Source: Clostridia bacterium (GTDB lineage Bacteria > Bacillota > Clostridia > Christensenellales > Borkfalkiaceae). From it: a DNA stretch of 64,000 nt. A program made the position numbers and the translations under genes. Positions 43,969 to 53,167 of this stretch are shown piece after piece (within the stretch, counting starts at the first letter, position 1; every line of letters starts with the position of its first letter). The notes beneath the pieces were generated by a model, which saw only the letters and a list, made by a program, of their open reading frames with translations, was not told the DNA's origin and searched no databases. The stretch is taken from the NCBI GenBank assembly GCA_017396365.1, contig JAFQMD010000005.1, forward strand, positions 40,416 through 104,415, read 5' to 3'.

Positions 43969-44763
43969 TTAGTTTTTGCTGCTTTGTAGTTTTCTGTACT
44001 GCATCGGCGAAACTTTTTCTCTCTTTTTAAAAATAAGTCCAAAATAATTTGCCGACGAAAAACCGCATTCTTCAGAAATTTCACCTATGCTCTTTTTACC
44101 TGCAACGAGCATTTGCTTTGCCTTATTTATTCTTACCGATAAAAGATAATCCATAGGCGAGCGCCCGACGTGCTTATTAAAATTGTATATAAGCGTTGTT
44201 TTTGAAATAAAAAACTCGTCGGCAATTTGCTTTAAAGTAAGTGGCTTTTGACAATTTGACGTTAAAAAATCTAAAATTTTTAATATGCTCGTGGGAATAG
44301 GTTTTGCCACTTCGGTCTGTGGCGATTGTATAAGCGCTCCTAACGCATCAATTTCAAGTATTACCGAAGTAAAAACTGCGTTTTGTTTTAAATGATAAAA
44401 CTTGTCGCCATCTTTAATTCTATACGCAGTTTCAAACAAATTTAGTAATTTTTTCGCCTCTTGCGACGTCAATTTTAAAAGTTTTAACTTTTTCTCTTCT
44501 AAAACGCTTAATTGAAACTCGTTTAAATAATTTGGCGAAACGTTTATTATATGGCGCTCAAACGAACCGCCTTCAGTTTTATGCACGGCGTTCGGCGGAT
44601 AAACTATAAGCGACGGCGCGTTTATCTTATAAAGCCTGTTTGATAAAAATATCGACCTTGCGCCCTTAGATAAAAAGTATATTTCGTAGTATTTATGAGA
44701 GTGCAAATCGAGCATTGACCAGTCTTGATCTTTAACCGACTTTTCAAATTCAATAAAAGGCAT
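43969..44763 (-). CDS. AraC family transcriptional regulator
   Basis: 264 residues from the ATG at 44763 (AAAGGAG 6 bases upstream). An N-terminal cupin-like sensor (LDLHSHKYYEIYFLSKG, VYPPNAVHKTEGG) is followed by two helix-turn-helix motifs (LTLKQIADEFFISKTTLIYNFNKHVGRSP and KSIGEISEECGFSSANYFGLIFKKREKVSPMQYR). It is divergent from uxaBAC and probably controls that operon in response to a uronate or its metabolite. Confidence 0.9.
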   Translation of the reverse strand: MPFIEFEKSVKDQDWSMLDLHSHKYYEIYFLSKGARSIFLSNRLYKINAPSLIVYPPNAVHKTEGGSFERHIINVSPNYLNEFQLSVLEEKKLKLLKLTSQEAKKLLNLFETAYRIKDGDKFYHLKQNAVFTSVILEIDALGALIQSPQTEVAKPIPTSILKILDFLTSNCQKPLTLKQIADEFFISKTTLIYNFNKHVGRSPMDYLLSVRINKAKQMLVAGKKSIGEISEECGFSSANYFGLIFKKREKVSPMQYRKLQSSKN

Positions 44764-44816
44764 ATTTCTCCTTTGAAATAAATATGTAATTTTATTAAAT
44801 ATTATCACATTTTATA

Positions 44817-44845
44817 TTGAAAGTCAATCGCTAAAATGTTATTAT
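44817..44845 (+). promoter_or_regulatory. promoter of uxaBAC
   Basis: TTGAAA (44817-44822), 17 bases, TATTAT (44840-44845). The 124-base gap to the AraC gene must hold both promoters and any operator. Confidence 0.6.
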
Positions 44846-44887
44846 ATGAAGGCAAAACGTTAACAAGGCAAAAAGGAAATTTAAATT

Positions 44888-46264
44888 ATGATAAAAATTA
44901 TGCAATACGGCGAAGGTAACTTTTTAAGAGCGTTCGTTGACCTTTACTTTGAAACTTTAAACGGCTTAGGTGAAGAAAAATATTCGGTAACGATTATAAA
45001 GCCCGCGCCTTTTGGCTCTTTGGAAAAATTTGAAAAGCAAAACTGCAAGTATCACGTTGTTTTAAGGGGCTACGAAAACGGAAAATCAGTAGAAAAACCG
45101 TATGAAGTAAACTGCGTTAATCGCGCTATAGACCCGTTTTTAAACTTTTCCGACTATATTGCGCTCGCAAAAGACGCTGACCTTAAAATTATAGTTTCAA
45201 ACACCACTGAGGCAGGAATTTGCTTTGACGAGCGCGACGAATTAGGCGGTTTTGAAAAGGTTACTTATCCTGCAAAACTCACTCAGTTTTTGTACGAAAG
45301 GTTTAAATCGGGGCTTAGCGGCTTATATATTTTACCCGTTGAACTTATAGACGACAACGCCGACAATTTGAAAAAATGCGTTGACGGATATATAAAACTT
45401 TGGAATTTGCCAAGCGAGTTTAAAAAGTGGAACGACGAGCAAAACTTCTACTGCAATACTTTAGTTGACCGTATCGTTTCGGGATATCCTAAAGACGACC
45501 AAACTTTAAAACACCTTTTAAATTTAATCGGCAAAAACGACGAACTCGTCACAATCGGCGAGCCGTTCGGGCTTTGGGCAATACAAAATAAGGGCGAAAT
45601 TAAATCTCTTTTAAAAGAAGGTAGGCACAATATCGACGTCGTTTTAACCGACGATATAGGCTACTATAAGAAGAGAAAGGTAAGAGTTTTAAACGGCAGT
45701 CATACGAATATCGTACCAGTTGGGCTTATTTTAGGGGCTTGTACCGTTGACGATTGCATGAACGATAATAAACTCTCGGCGTTTTTAGAAAACACCTTGC
45801 GTGAAGAAATTATACCTTTCGTTTCCGACGACGTGGCGCAAACTACCGACTTTGCTCTTAGCGTAAAACAAAGATTTTTAAATCCTTTTTTAAACCATCA
45901 ACTGACGAGCATTGCTCTTAACTCAATATCAAAATGGTCGGCGAGAAATCTTCCGTCTTTTAGAGATTATTACAATAAATTCGGCGTTATTCCGACTTAT
46001 CTTACGATAGGTTTTTCTTACCTTATCGCCCTTTATAAAAGGGTTGAAAAGAAAGACGGCAAGTATTTTGCAAAGGTTGAAAATAGGACGATAGAACTTA
46101 AAGACGACGCGAAATATTTAGACTATTTTGCTAATAATCAACCTATAGCCGATTTTTTAAGCGATAAAAGCGTTTGGGGAGAAGACTTAAGCGCATATAA
46201 CGGCTTTGTAAAAACGGTTGCTGAAAACGTTGAAAAAATTGAAAAAGGAATTTGCCTTTTATGA
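44888..46264 (+). CDS. uxaB: tagaturonate reductase (altronate oxidoreductase)
   Basis: 458 residues of the mannitol dehydrogenase superfamily. The N-terminal GEGNFLRAFVDLYF nucleotide motif, IVSNTTEAGI, NTLVDRIVSGYP and the C-terminal KVRVLNGSHTNIVPVG block with catalytic Lys/Asn/His are typical of UxaB. It reduces tagaturonate to altronate with NADH. The stop overlaps the uxaA start (ATGA). The order uxaB-uxaA-uxaC gives the galacturonate branch of hexuronate breakdown. Confidence 0.92.
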   Translation: MIKIMQYGEGNFLRAFVDLYFETLNGLGEEKYSVTIIKPAPFGSLEKFEKQNCKYHVVLRGYENGKSVEKPYEVNCVNRAIDPFLNFSDYIALAKDADLKIIVSNTTEAGICFDERDELGGFEKVTYPAKLTQFLYERFKSGLSGLYILPVELIDDNADNLKKCVDGYIKLWNLPSEFKKWNDEQNFYCNTLVDRIVSGYPKDDQTLKHLLNLIGKNDELVTIGEPFGLWAIQNKGEIKSLLKEGRHNIDVVLTDDIGYYKKRKVRVLNGSHTNIVPVGLILGACTVDDCMNDNKLSAFLENTLREEIIPFVSDDVAQTTDFALSVKQRFLNPFLNHQLTSIALNSISKWSARNLPSFRDYYNKFGVIPTYLTIGFSYLIALYKRVEKKDGKYFAKVENRTIELKDDAKYLDYFANNQPIADFLSDKSVWGEDLSAYNGFVKTVAENVEKIEKGICLL

Positions 46265-47661
46265 GTAATTATATAATTGACGAACGCGACGACGTAGGCG
46301 TATGTTTAACAAAAACCGACGCCGTTCCCAAAGGACATAAATTTGCTCTTCACGATATAAAAAAGGGAGAGAAAGTAAAAAAATACGGATACCCGATAGG
46401 TAGAGCGACTAAGGACATAAAGGCAGGAGAATGGGTTCACTCGCACAATTTAAAATCTGCGCTCGACGAAGAGGCGACTTACTTTTACGACTTTAACGCA
46501 ATTTCCGTTCCTCGCCAAAAAGCAACGTTTTTAGGTTATAAGCGAAAAAACGGTAGGGCTGGAATAAGAAATGAAATTTATATTATTCCAACGGTCGGTT
46601 GCGTAAACGACGTGTGCATAAGGCTTGAAAAAGCAGTTGCCCCGCTAATAACTGGCAGTATCGACGGAATTTACGCTCTTACCCATCAATTTGGATGCTC
46701 TCAACTTGGCGAAGACAATCAAAACGTTAAAAAACTTCTCTGCTCGATTGCCCTAAACCCAAACGCGACTTTCGTTTTGTTCGTTGGACTTGGTTGCGAA
46801 AACAATCAACTGCAAGCGATTAAAGATTATCTTAAACCTTTTGGCAAAGACAATATCGTTTACTTTAACTGCCAAGACGTTGAAGACGAACACGAGTACG
46901 GGCTTTCTATTTTAAAAGACTTTATCCAAAAAGCAAAGGACTTAAAGCGCGAAGAAGTAGATTTTTCCGAACTTTGCATAGGCTTAAAGTGCGGTGGAAG
47001 CGACGGTTTTTCGGGAATAACAGCAAATCCGCTCGTTGGAAAAATTACCGATAAAATAGTTTCTTTAGGCGGTAGCGCGATTCTTACCGAAGTTCCCGAA
47101 ATGTTCGGCGCAGAGCAAATTTTAATGAATAAGTGCGCCGATAAGTCGATTTTCGACAATTTGGTCAAGATGATTGAAGATTTTAAAAACTTCTATAAGT
47201 CAAACGGTTTCCCTGTTTACGAAAACCCAAGCCCCGGCAACAAGCAAGGTGGCATAACGACTTTGGAAGAAAAATCTTTAGGTTGCGTTCAAAAGGCGGG
47301 AAACACTAAAATCGTTGACGTTTTGCCTTACGCTAAACAAGTTGAAAAATCGGGCGTAAGCCTACTGAACGCGCCCGGAAACGACCTTATCGCCTCGACT
47401 GCTCTCGCTGCGAGCGGTTGCCAAATCGTTCTTTTTACAACGGGCAGGGGCACGCCTTTTTCAACTTTCGTACCAACTATGAAAATCGCAACGAACGATA
47501 ATCTTTCAACTTTTAAGTCTAACTGGATTGACTTTAGCGCCTACTCTATGGACGAAAAAGGTCTTTTTGACTTAATCATTAAAACTATAAACGGAAACTA
47601 TAAATGTAAAAGCGAAGACGTAAGAGAGATTGCTTTTTATAAAACGGGGGTTACCTTATGA
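46261..47661 (+). CDS. uxaA: altronate dehydratase
   Basis: 466 residues. An N-terminal SAF domain (DVGVCLTKTDAVPKGHKFALHDI) and the C-terminal UxaA domain are fused as usual. GYKRKNGRAGIRNE, HQFGCSQLGEDN, VGLGCENNQ, LKCGGSDGFSG and NAPGNDLIASTALAASGCQ mark the iron-dependent catalytic core. It dehydrates altronate to KDG. The start is ATG at 46261, overlapping uxaB. Confidence 0.93.
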   Translation: MSNYIIDERDDVGVCLTKTDAVPKGHKFALHDIKKGEKVKKYGYPIGRATKDIKAGEWVHSHNLKSALDEEATYFYDFNAISVPRQKATFLGYKRKNGRAGIRNEIYIIPTVGCVNDVCIRLEKAVAPLITGSIDGIYALTHQFGCSQLGEDNQNVKKLLCSIALNPNATFVLFVGLGCENNQLQAIKDYLKPFGKDNIVYFNCQDVEDEHEYGLSILKDFIQKAKDLKREEVDFSELCIGLKCGGSDGFSGITANPLVGKITDKIVSLGGSAILTEVPEMFGAEQILMNKCADKSIFDNLVKMIEDFKNFYKSNGFPVYENPSPGNKQGGITTLEEKSLGCVQKAGNTKIVDVLPYAKQVEKSGVSLLNAPGNDLIASTALAASGCQIVLFTTGRGTPFSTFVPTMKIATNDNLSTFKSNWIDFSAYSMDEKGLFDLIIKTINGNYKCKSEDVREIAFYKTGVTL

Positions 47662-49037
47662 GTTATTTAACTGAAAATTTTTTATTAACTACGAAAACTG
47701 CAAAAAAACTTTACGAAGACTACGCAAGACAAATGCCGATTTTCGATTATCATTGCCACTTGCCCGAAAAACAAATTCTTGAAAATAAGCCTTTCAACGA
47801 TATTTTTGAAGTGTGGCTTGCAGGCGACCACTACAAATGGCGTCTTATGAGAAATTTTGGCATCGACGAAAAATTCATAACGGGAAACGCAAGCAATAAG
47901 GAAAAGTTCGTTTGCTACTGCACGGCTTTAGAGTCTGCGTTTGGAAACCCGCTTTATCACTGGTCGCAAGTTGAACTTAAAGAATTTTTTAACTGCGAAC
48001 TTGAAATAAACCAAAAAAACGCCGATCTTATTTGGGACTGGTGCAACGAGTTTATAAAAATAAACGATATAACTCCGCAAAGCCTTATCGAAAAGTCTAA
48101 CGTAACCCACGTTTTTACGACGAACGAAATTTTCGACGACCTTTCGACCTTTGAAGAAATTGCAAAAAAAGATTATAAATTTAAAGTTATCCCTGCATTT
48201 AGAGCCGATAAAATTATGAATATCGAAGCCGACGGCTATCTCGGATTTTTACAAAAACTCGGAAAAATAGATAGCCTTGCCGACCTTGAAGAAAAGATTG
48301 AACAAAGACTTCAAGACTTTATAAAAGTAGGAACGACGGCGTCTGATATCGCCCTTCAATGCGTTTATAAAATAAGCGACGCAAAATGCGCCGACGAAGT
48401 TCTAAAGCGTAGGCTTTGCGGAGAGAGTATTTCCGATTGCGACGCGAAAGTTTTTAAAGGCTACTTGACTTACTTTTTATTCAAACTCTATGCAAAATAC
48501 GATATCGCAACCGAACTCCACTTGGGAGCAATGAGAAACAACAACTCTAAAATGCTCTCTATCTTAGGTCTTGACACGGGTTACGACAGTATTGCCGAGG
48601 ATAACTCTACGGCAAATCTTTCACGCCTTTTAGACAGGCTTGAAATGGAAAACTCATTGCCTAAAACTATACTTTTCAACCTTAACCCAAAGATGAACGC
48701 CGAACTTATGACGCTTCTCGGTTGTTTTCAGTCAAATCAGGCAAAAGGCAAAATTCAATACGGCCCTGCTTGGTGGTTTTTAGACAACAAAGTCGGTATG
48801 GAAAAACATTTAGACGACCTTACTGCAACGGGACACATAGCAACTTTCGTCGGAATGTTAACCGATAGTAGATCTTTTCTTTCCTATCCACGCCACCACT
48901 ATTTTAGAAGAATTCTCTGTTCTTTCTTAGGCGAAAAAATGGAAAAGGGCGAGATGACGACGGACTTTGAATTAGTTGGAAAAGTAATTAAAGACGTTTG
49001 TTATAATAACTCGATAAACTATTTTAAGTGCAAATAA
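47658..49037 (+). CDS. uxaC: glucuronate/galacturonate isomerase
   Basis: 459 residues. The FDYHCHLPEK metal motif, EVWLAGDHYKWRLMR, ELHLGAMRNNN and the C-terminal RRILCSFLGEKMEKG block match UxaC. It isomerises galacturonate to tagaturonate (and glucuronate to fructuronate). Translationally coupled to uxaA (ATGA). KDG kinase and aldolase, which would finish the route, are not in the window. Confidence 0.94.
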   Translation: MSYLTENFLLTTKTAKKLYEDYARQMPIFDYHCHLPEKQILENKPFNDIFEVWLAGDHYKWRLMRNFGIDEKFITGNASNKEKFVCYCTALESAFGNPLYHWSQVELKEFFNCELEINQKNADLIWDWCNEFIKINDITPQSLIEKSNVTHVFTTNEIFDDLSTFEEIAKKDYKFKVIPAFRADKIMNIEADGYLGFLQKLGKIDSLADLEEKIEQRLQDFIKVGTTASDIALQCVYKISDAKCADEVLKRRLCGESISDCDAKVFKGYLTYFLFKLYAKYDIATELHLGAMRNNNSKMLSILGLDTGYDSIAEDNSTANLSRLLDRLEMENSLPKTILFNLNPKMNAELMTLLGCFQSNQAKGKIQYGPAWWFLDNKVGMEKHLDDLTATGHIATFVGMLTDSRSFLSYPRHHYFRRILCSFLGEKMEKGEMTTDFELVGKVIKDVCYNNSINYFKCK

Positions 49038-49058
49038 TCAACTTATAGGCTACCTTTT
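49034..49058 (+). repeat. interspersed motif copy
   Basis: ATAATCAACTTATAGG then CTACCTTTTA. Its first bases supply the TAA stop codon of uxaC. Confidence 0.65.
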
Positions 49059-49067
49059 ATAAAAATA

Positions 49068-49103
49068 GGGCGTGGTTTCGCAAAAGCGAAACCACGCCCT
49101 TTA
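49068..49103. terminator. bidirectional terminator
   Basis: Perfect 14-bp stem GGGCGTGGTTTCGC/GCGAAACCACGCCC with a short T tail, between convergent uxaC and rng. Confidence 0.8.
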
Positions 49104-49118
49104 ATTGTATTTTTGCTA

Positions 49119-50615
49119 TCAATATAATAAAACCGCATTGTCTGGCACGTCAACCACTTTGCCGTTGTCGCCCTTTATTAAAAAGAAATGTTGATGATAA
49201 GTCTTATGCGGAATTACGTAAATTCGTTTGTTTTTCCAAATCACTTCTACGTCTTTTTTAAGTAGTTTTTTAGAAAGAATATAATCTGCAATTTCAAAGT
49301 TTAAGTCAATAATAGCCGTTTCGTAGCCGTCGGCAAACAAGTCGAGTATTGCCGTTCTTATTCTCATAACGATATAGTCGTTTGACTGAACGATTCCCGT
49401 TCCTTGACAATACGGACACGGTTTTACGAGCATCGACGCGCTTTCTCTACGCTTTTTCTTTCTGGTTATTTCCACAAGCCCCAAAGCCGTCATACTTACG
49501 ACGCTACTCTTTTCTCTATCCTCCGCAAGATATTTTTGTAGCACGTCTAACACTTCGTCTTTGTGCTCCTGACTTTCCATATCAATAAAATCGACGATAA
49601 TTATACCCGATAAATTTCTAAGTCTGAGTTGCCTTGCAATTTCTTTTGCAGCGGACAAATTAGTTTTAAAAACGGTATCTTCCAAATTGTCTTTTCCCGT
49701 AAACTTACCCGTGTTTACGTCGATTGCAGTCAAAGCCTCGGTTTTATCTATTACGATATATCCGCCGTTATCTATCGGCACGGTGTTTCCAAGTAGCGTT
49801 GCCACGTCCTCGTCTAAGCCGTAATGTTGGAACATATCTTCTTTCTTTTTGTATAATTTAAGTTTGCGTTTAAGTCCGTTATCCGACTTTTTTGCATACT
49901 CTAAAACCTTTTCGTACGTTTCTTTATCCGCAACGATAAACTTACTTATATCCGAATTATAAACGTCCCTTATAAGTCTTACGGCAATGTTTCCCTCTTC
50001 GTAAATACAAGACGGAGTAGGTTTTGCTCCAAAATCTTGCAAAACGTTTTTATACTGCTCTATAAGATATGCAACTTCCTTTTTTATTTCGGATTTGCTT
50101 GCGTGTTCCGCCGCCGTACGAATAATAAGCCCTTGCCCTTCGGGTTTTAAACTTTCAGCAATTTGAGTGAGTTTTTCTCTCGTTTTTTCATTAGTTATTC
50201 TTCTTGAAACGCCTAAAAAGTCAATGGTTGGCATAAAAACCACGTATCTTGCCGCGAGCGAAACGTTGGTAGTAAGCCTTACGCCCTTGCTACCTGCAGG
50301 GTCTTTTACGGCTTGAACCATAATCTCGTCCCCTTCTTTAAGGTGCAAAATAGAAGGAATTTCCACCTTGCCGACGAGTTCGTTTTTGTCCATTAACATA
50401 TCCGTTGCCGAAAGGTAACCGTTTTTTGCAAGTCCTACGTTTACAAACGCCGCTTGCATGCCGGGGAGAACGTTCTCTACTCTACCTTTAAAAATACTGC
50501 CTATCGTAACCGTTTTATTCTTTTTTTCAATTCTATATTCGAGTAGTTTTTTCCCGTCGGCAACAGCGCCTATTACGTTGCCACCGTGACTATCTACGAA
50601 AATATTTACCGACAT
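49119..50615 (-). CDS. rng: ribonuclease E/G family protein
   Basis: 498 residues, RNase G-size. An S1 domain near the N-terminus (GSIFKGRVENVLPGMQAAFVNVGLAKNGYL) is followed by the catalytic core with AIDVNTGKFTG and VDFIDM (metal-binding Asp residues), the TALGLVEITRKKKR segment, and the Zn-link CPYCQGTG. It processes rRNA and turns over mRNA. It follows DUF2344 with a one-base gap. In many Clostridia rplU-rpmA follow; here the cluster ends with rng. Confidence 0.93.
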   Translation of the reverse strand: MSVNIFVDSHGGNVIGAVADGKKLLEYRIEKKNKTVTIGSIFKGRVENVLPGMQAAFVNVGLAKNGYLSATDMLMDKNELVGKVEIPSILHLKEGDEIMVQAVKDPAGSKGVRLTTNVSLAARYVVFMPTIDFLGVSRRITNEKTREKLTQIAESLKPEGQGLIIRTAAEHASKSEIKKEVAYLIEQYKNVLQDFGAKPTPSCIYEEGNIAVRLIRDVYNSDISKFIVADKETYEKVLEYAKKSDNGLKRKLKLYKKKEDMFQHYGLDEDVATLLGNTVPIDNGGYIVIDKTEALTAIDVNTGKFTGKDNLEDTVFKTNLSAAKEIARQLRLRNLSGIIIVDFIDMESQEHKDEVLDVLQKYLAEDREKSSVVSMTALGLVEITRKKKRRESASMLVKPCPYCQGTGIVQSNDYIVMRIRTAILDLFADGYETAIIDLNFEIADYILSKKLLKKDVEVIWKNKRIYVIPHKTYHQHFFLIKGDNGKVVDVPDNAVLLY

Positions 50616-50616
50616 A

Positions 50617-51237
50617 TTATTTTAGCCCGTCCTCAAAATCTTTTTCATCTGCCGTAAGAGCGCGCGTCTTTACGACTTCAATTTCCCCACCACCGTACTC
50701 TGCTATCAAATTCTCAGTAAATTTTTCTATTCTCAGTCCGTTTCCAAACCCGATAACACACTTTAACTTGTCGCCAACCCACTCTACTTTGTAGATAAGG
50801 TCTCGAACGTTCTTTTCAGTTCCGTCTTTTTTTATTACTATAAATTCTTCTTTTTTCAAAAATTCGCTTTCGTCAAAAGCGTTTATTCCCTTAACTAAAT
50901 ATTCCGCCTTTACTATATCGCTCGCAATCCCTACTTTGCCTTGAGTTTTCCACGCGCCTACGCACCTAAGTCCGCTCGGAGCAAACTCGTTGAATTTTTG
51001 CATTACCACTTCGGGATTTTCCTCGGTATCAATTTGGCAATACTCGGCAAGACTTGGAATTCCAAGCCCCATAGGAGCGGAGAGATATACGAGCATATGC
51101 GGATTAAAACCTTGCGAAAACGCTACTTTTATGCCCGCCCTTCGCATAGTTCTTCCTATATGGCGAAGAATATCCAAATGCGCTAAAAATTGCGCGCCGT
51201 CCGTTTTAGTATATTTTAAAACTATCATACGTCGCAC
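50617..51237 (-). CDS. DUF2344 / TIGR03936 radical SAM-linked protein
   Basis: 206 residues. The sequence LKYTKTDGAQFLAHLDILRHIGRTMRRAGIKVAFSQGFNPHMLVYLSAPMGLGI is the family signature. The protein occurs next to, or fused with, TIGR03960 radical SAM proteins in many Bacillota. The biochemical role is not established. It overlaps the upstream radical SAM gene by 13 bases. Confidence 0.9.
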   Translation of the reverse strand: MRRMIVLKYTKTDGAQFLAHLDILRHIGRTMRRAGIKVAFSQGFNPHMLVYLSAPMGLGIPSLAEYCQIDTEENPEVVMQKFNEFAPSGLRCVGAWKTQGKVGIASDIVKAEYLVKGINAFDESEFLKKEEFIVIKKDGTEKNVRDLIYKVEWVGDKLKCVIGFGNGLRIEKFTENLIAEYGGGEIEVVKTRALTADEKDFEDGLK

Positions 51238-52994
51238 CTGTACGCCTTTTGCATACCACAGCCTTTACATCCCGTTTTACAACTGCCCGTAACTTCGGAC
51301 GAATAAGCCTTCTTTCTCTCTTTTAAAAGAAACTGCTTATCCACGAAAACGTCTATAAAATCCCACGGGAGAATCTCGTCTTCTCCCCATTCTCTCGTAT
51401 AAAAAGTCTTGTCCACTCCAACTTCTTCAAAGGCTTCGTTCCAAAGTTTTGCGTTGAACTTATCCGTCCAACCGTCTAAATAGCACCCCTTTTCGTACGC
51501 CCTTTGAATTGCTTTGCCCACTCGCCTATCTCCCCTTGCAAGCACGGCTTCCATTTCGGAAAGGGCAAAATCGTTCCAACTAATCGTAGTGTTCTTGCTA
51601 TATAACCTGCTTTTTAAAAGGGCGACTTTTTGCTTTACTTCTTCTTCGGAAATTTGTCTTTCCCATTGGAAAGGCGTGAACGGTTTTGGAATAAACGTAG
51701 ATGCCGAAACGCTTATTCTAAGCCTTCTCGCCCTTTGCGGAGACGCAGAATAAATCTTCCTTATTCTATCTACGATATTACAAATTCCTATGATATCTTC
51801 TTCAGTTTCGGTAGGAAGACCAAACATAAAGTAAAGTTTTATACCCGTGTAGCCGTTGTCGAAAGCCATGTTAAGCCCCCTTTCAACGTCTTCTTCGGTA
51901 ATATCTTTATTTATTACGTCGCGAAGTCTTTGCGTGCCTGCTTCAGGCGCAAACGTAAGCGAACTTTTCCTTGATTCTTGAACGAACTCCCCGTCAAAAC
52001 TGTCGAGTCTAAGCGACGGCAAAGCAAGATGCACGTCGTCCGGCAAATTTTCTTTTAAACTTTTTATAAGTTCTTTAAGGTGAGGATAATCGCCCGTAGA
52101 TAAACTGTTAAGCCCAAGTTCGTCAAACCCAGAATTTTTAACGAGCGAACAAGCCTGCTCCGTCAACGTCTTTACGCTTTTCGTCCTAACGGGACGGTAA
52201 ATAAAGCCTGCTTGACAAAAACGACAACCCCTATAACATCCGCGCATAACTTCGATAACCGCTCTGTCAAATACCGATTCGCAGTTAGGAACGGCTTGAA
52301 CGGTTGGGAAAACCGCGCTGTCTAAATCTTTGCAAAGAGCCTTTTTTATAGGTTCTTTTATAGAAAAACTCTCTATTTTTCCGTCGGGTTTATAATTTAC
52401 GTCAACGAGCGACGGAACGTAAACGCCTTGAATAAGACTCGCTTTTTGTAAAAATTCGGCTTTCGTTTTCGTTTGGAGTTTGAGTTTTACAAGTTCTTGC
52501 ATACTCTCTTCGCCGTCGCCGATTACGAAAATATCAATAAAATCCGCAAGCGGTTCGGGGTTTACGGCGCAAGGACCACCCGCCTGAATTATAGGGAATT
52601 CTTCACCCCTTTCTTCACGCCTTAAAGGTATTCCACCCAAATCTAACATATACAAAATGGTTGTATAACTCATTTCGTATTGAAGGGTAAATCCTACCAT
52701 ATCGAAATCCTTTAACGGCATTTTAAGGTCGAGCGACTCTAACAAAACGCCTTCTTTTTTCAAAAGGTCGCCCATGTCCGACCAAGGCGCAAAACACCTG
52801 TCGCACACAGCCCCGTCAACGCTTTCTATTGCGCTTGCAACGATTCTTATACTCATATTGCTCATTGCAACTTCATAAACGTCGGGAAAGCAAATGCAGT
52901 AATTTAATTTTGATTTTTCCTTTTTAGGCACGCCGTACTCTCCGCCGACGTACCTTGACGGTTTTTCAACCCTTTTGAGAATGCGCTCGTTCAA
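51225..52994 (-). CDS. TIGR03960 family B12-binding-like radical SAM protein
   Basis: 589 residues. An N-terminal B12-binding-like domain (PDVYEVAMSNMSIRIV) precedes the radical SAM core with CYRGCRFCQAG (CxxxCxxC cluster ligands) and a TIM barrel. The C-terminus has a Cys-rich segment (CKTGCKGCG). It is the usual partner of DUF2344 and RNase G; the substrate is unknown, an RNA or ribosome modification being often suspected. The start is TTG at 52994 with GGAG 7 bases upstream. Confidence 0.9.
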   Translation of the reverse strand: MNERILKRVEKPSRYVGGEYGVPKKEKSKLNYCICFPDVYEVAMSNMSIRIVASAIESVDGAVCDRCFAPWSDMGDLLKKEGVLLESLDLKMPLKDFDMVGFTLQYEMSYTTILYMLDLGGIPLRREERGEEFPIIQAGGPCAVNPEPLADFIDIFVIGDGEESMQELVKLKLQTKTKAEFLQKASLIQGVYVPSLVDVNYKPDGKIESFSIKEPIKKALCKDLDSAVFPTVQAVPNCESVFDRAVIEVMRGCYRGCRFCQAGFIYRPVRTKSVKTLTEQACSLVKNSGFDELGLNSLSTGDYPHLKELIKSLKENLPDDVHLALPSLRLDSFDGEFVQESRKSSLTFAPEAGTQRLRDVINKDITEEDVERGLNMAFDNGYTGIKLYFMFGLPTETEEDIIGICNIVDRIRKIYSASPQRARRLRISVSASTFIPKPFTPFQWERQISEEEVKQKVALLKSRLYSKNTTISWNDFALSEMEAVLARGDRRVGKAIQRAYEKGCYLDGWTDKFNAKLWNEAFEEVGVDKTFYTREWGEDEILPWDFIDVFVDKQFLLKERKKAYSSEVTGSCKTGCKGCGMQKAYRCDV

Positions 52995-53022
52995 AACCTT
53001 TCTCCTTAAACAGTCTTTATAT

Positions 53023-53051
53023 AGTGTAACATATTATACGACTTTTTGCAA
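53023..53051 (-). promoter_or_regulatory. promoter of the radical SAM - rng operon
   Basis: TTGCAA (53046-53051), 17 bases, TACACT (53023-53028) on the minus strand. Confidence 0.55.
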
Positions 53052-53097
53052 GATTTATTTTAATAACTTTAAAATTTTACCTATTATAAATTTGCCG

Positions 53098-53126
53098 TTG
53101 ACTTTACTCGTTTTTAAGCGTATAAT
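53098..53126 (+). promoter_or_regulatory. promoter of the 53168 gene
   Basis: TTGACT (53098-53103), 17 bases, TATAAT (53121-53126). Confidence 0.7.
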
Positions 53127-53167
53127 TATAGTATAAAGTTTATATTTTGCTTTGGGGGATAAAATTT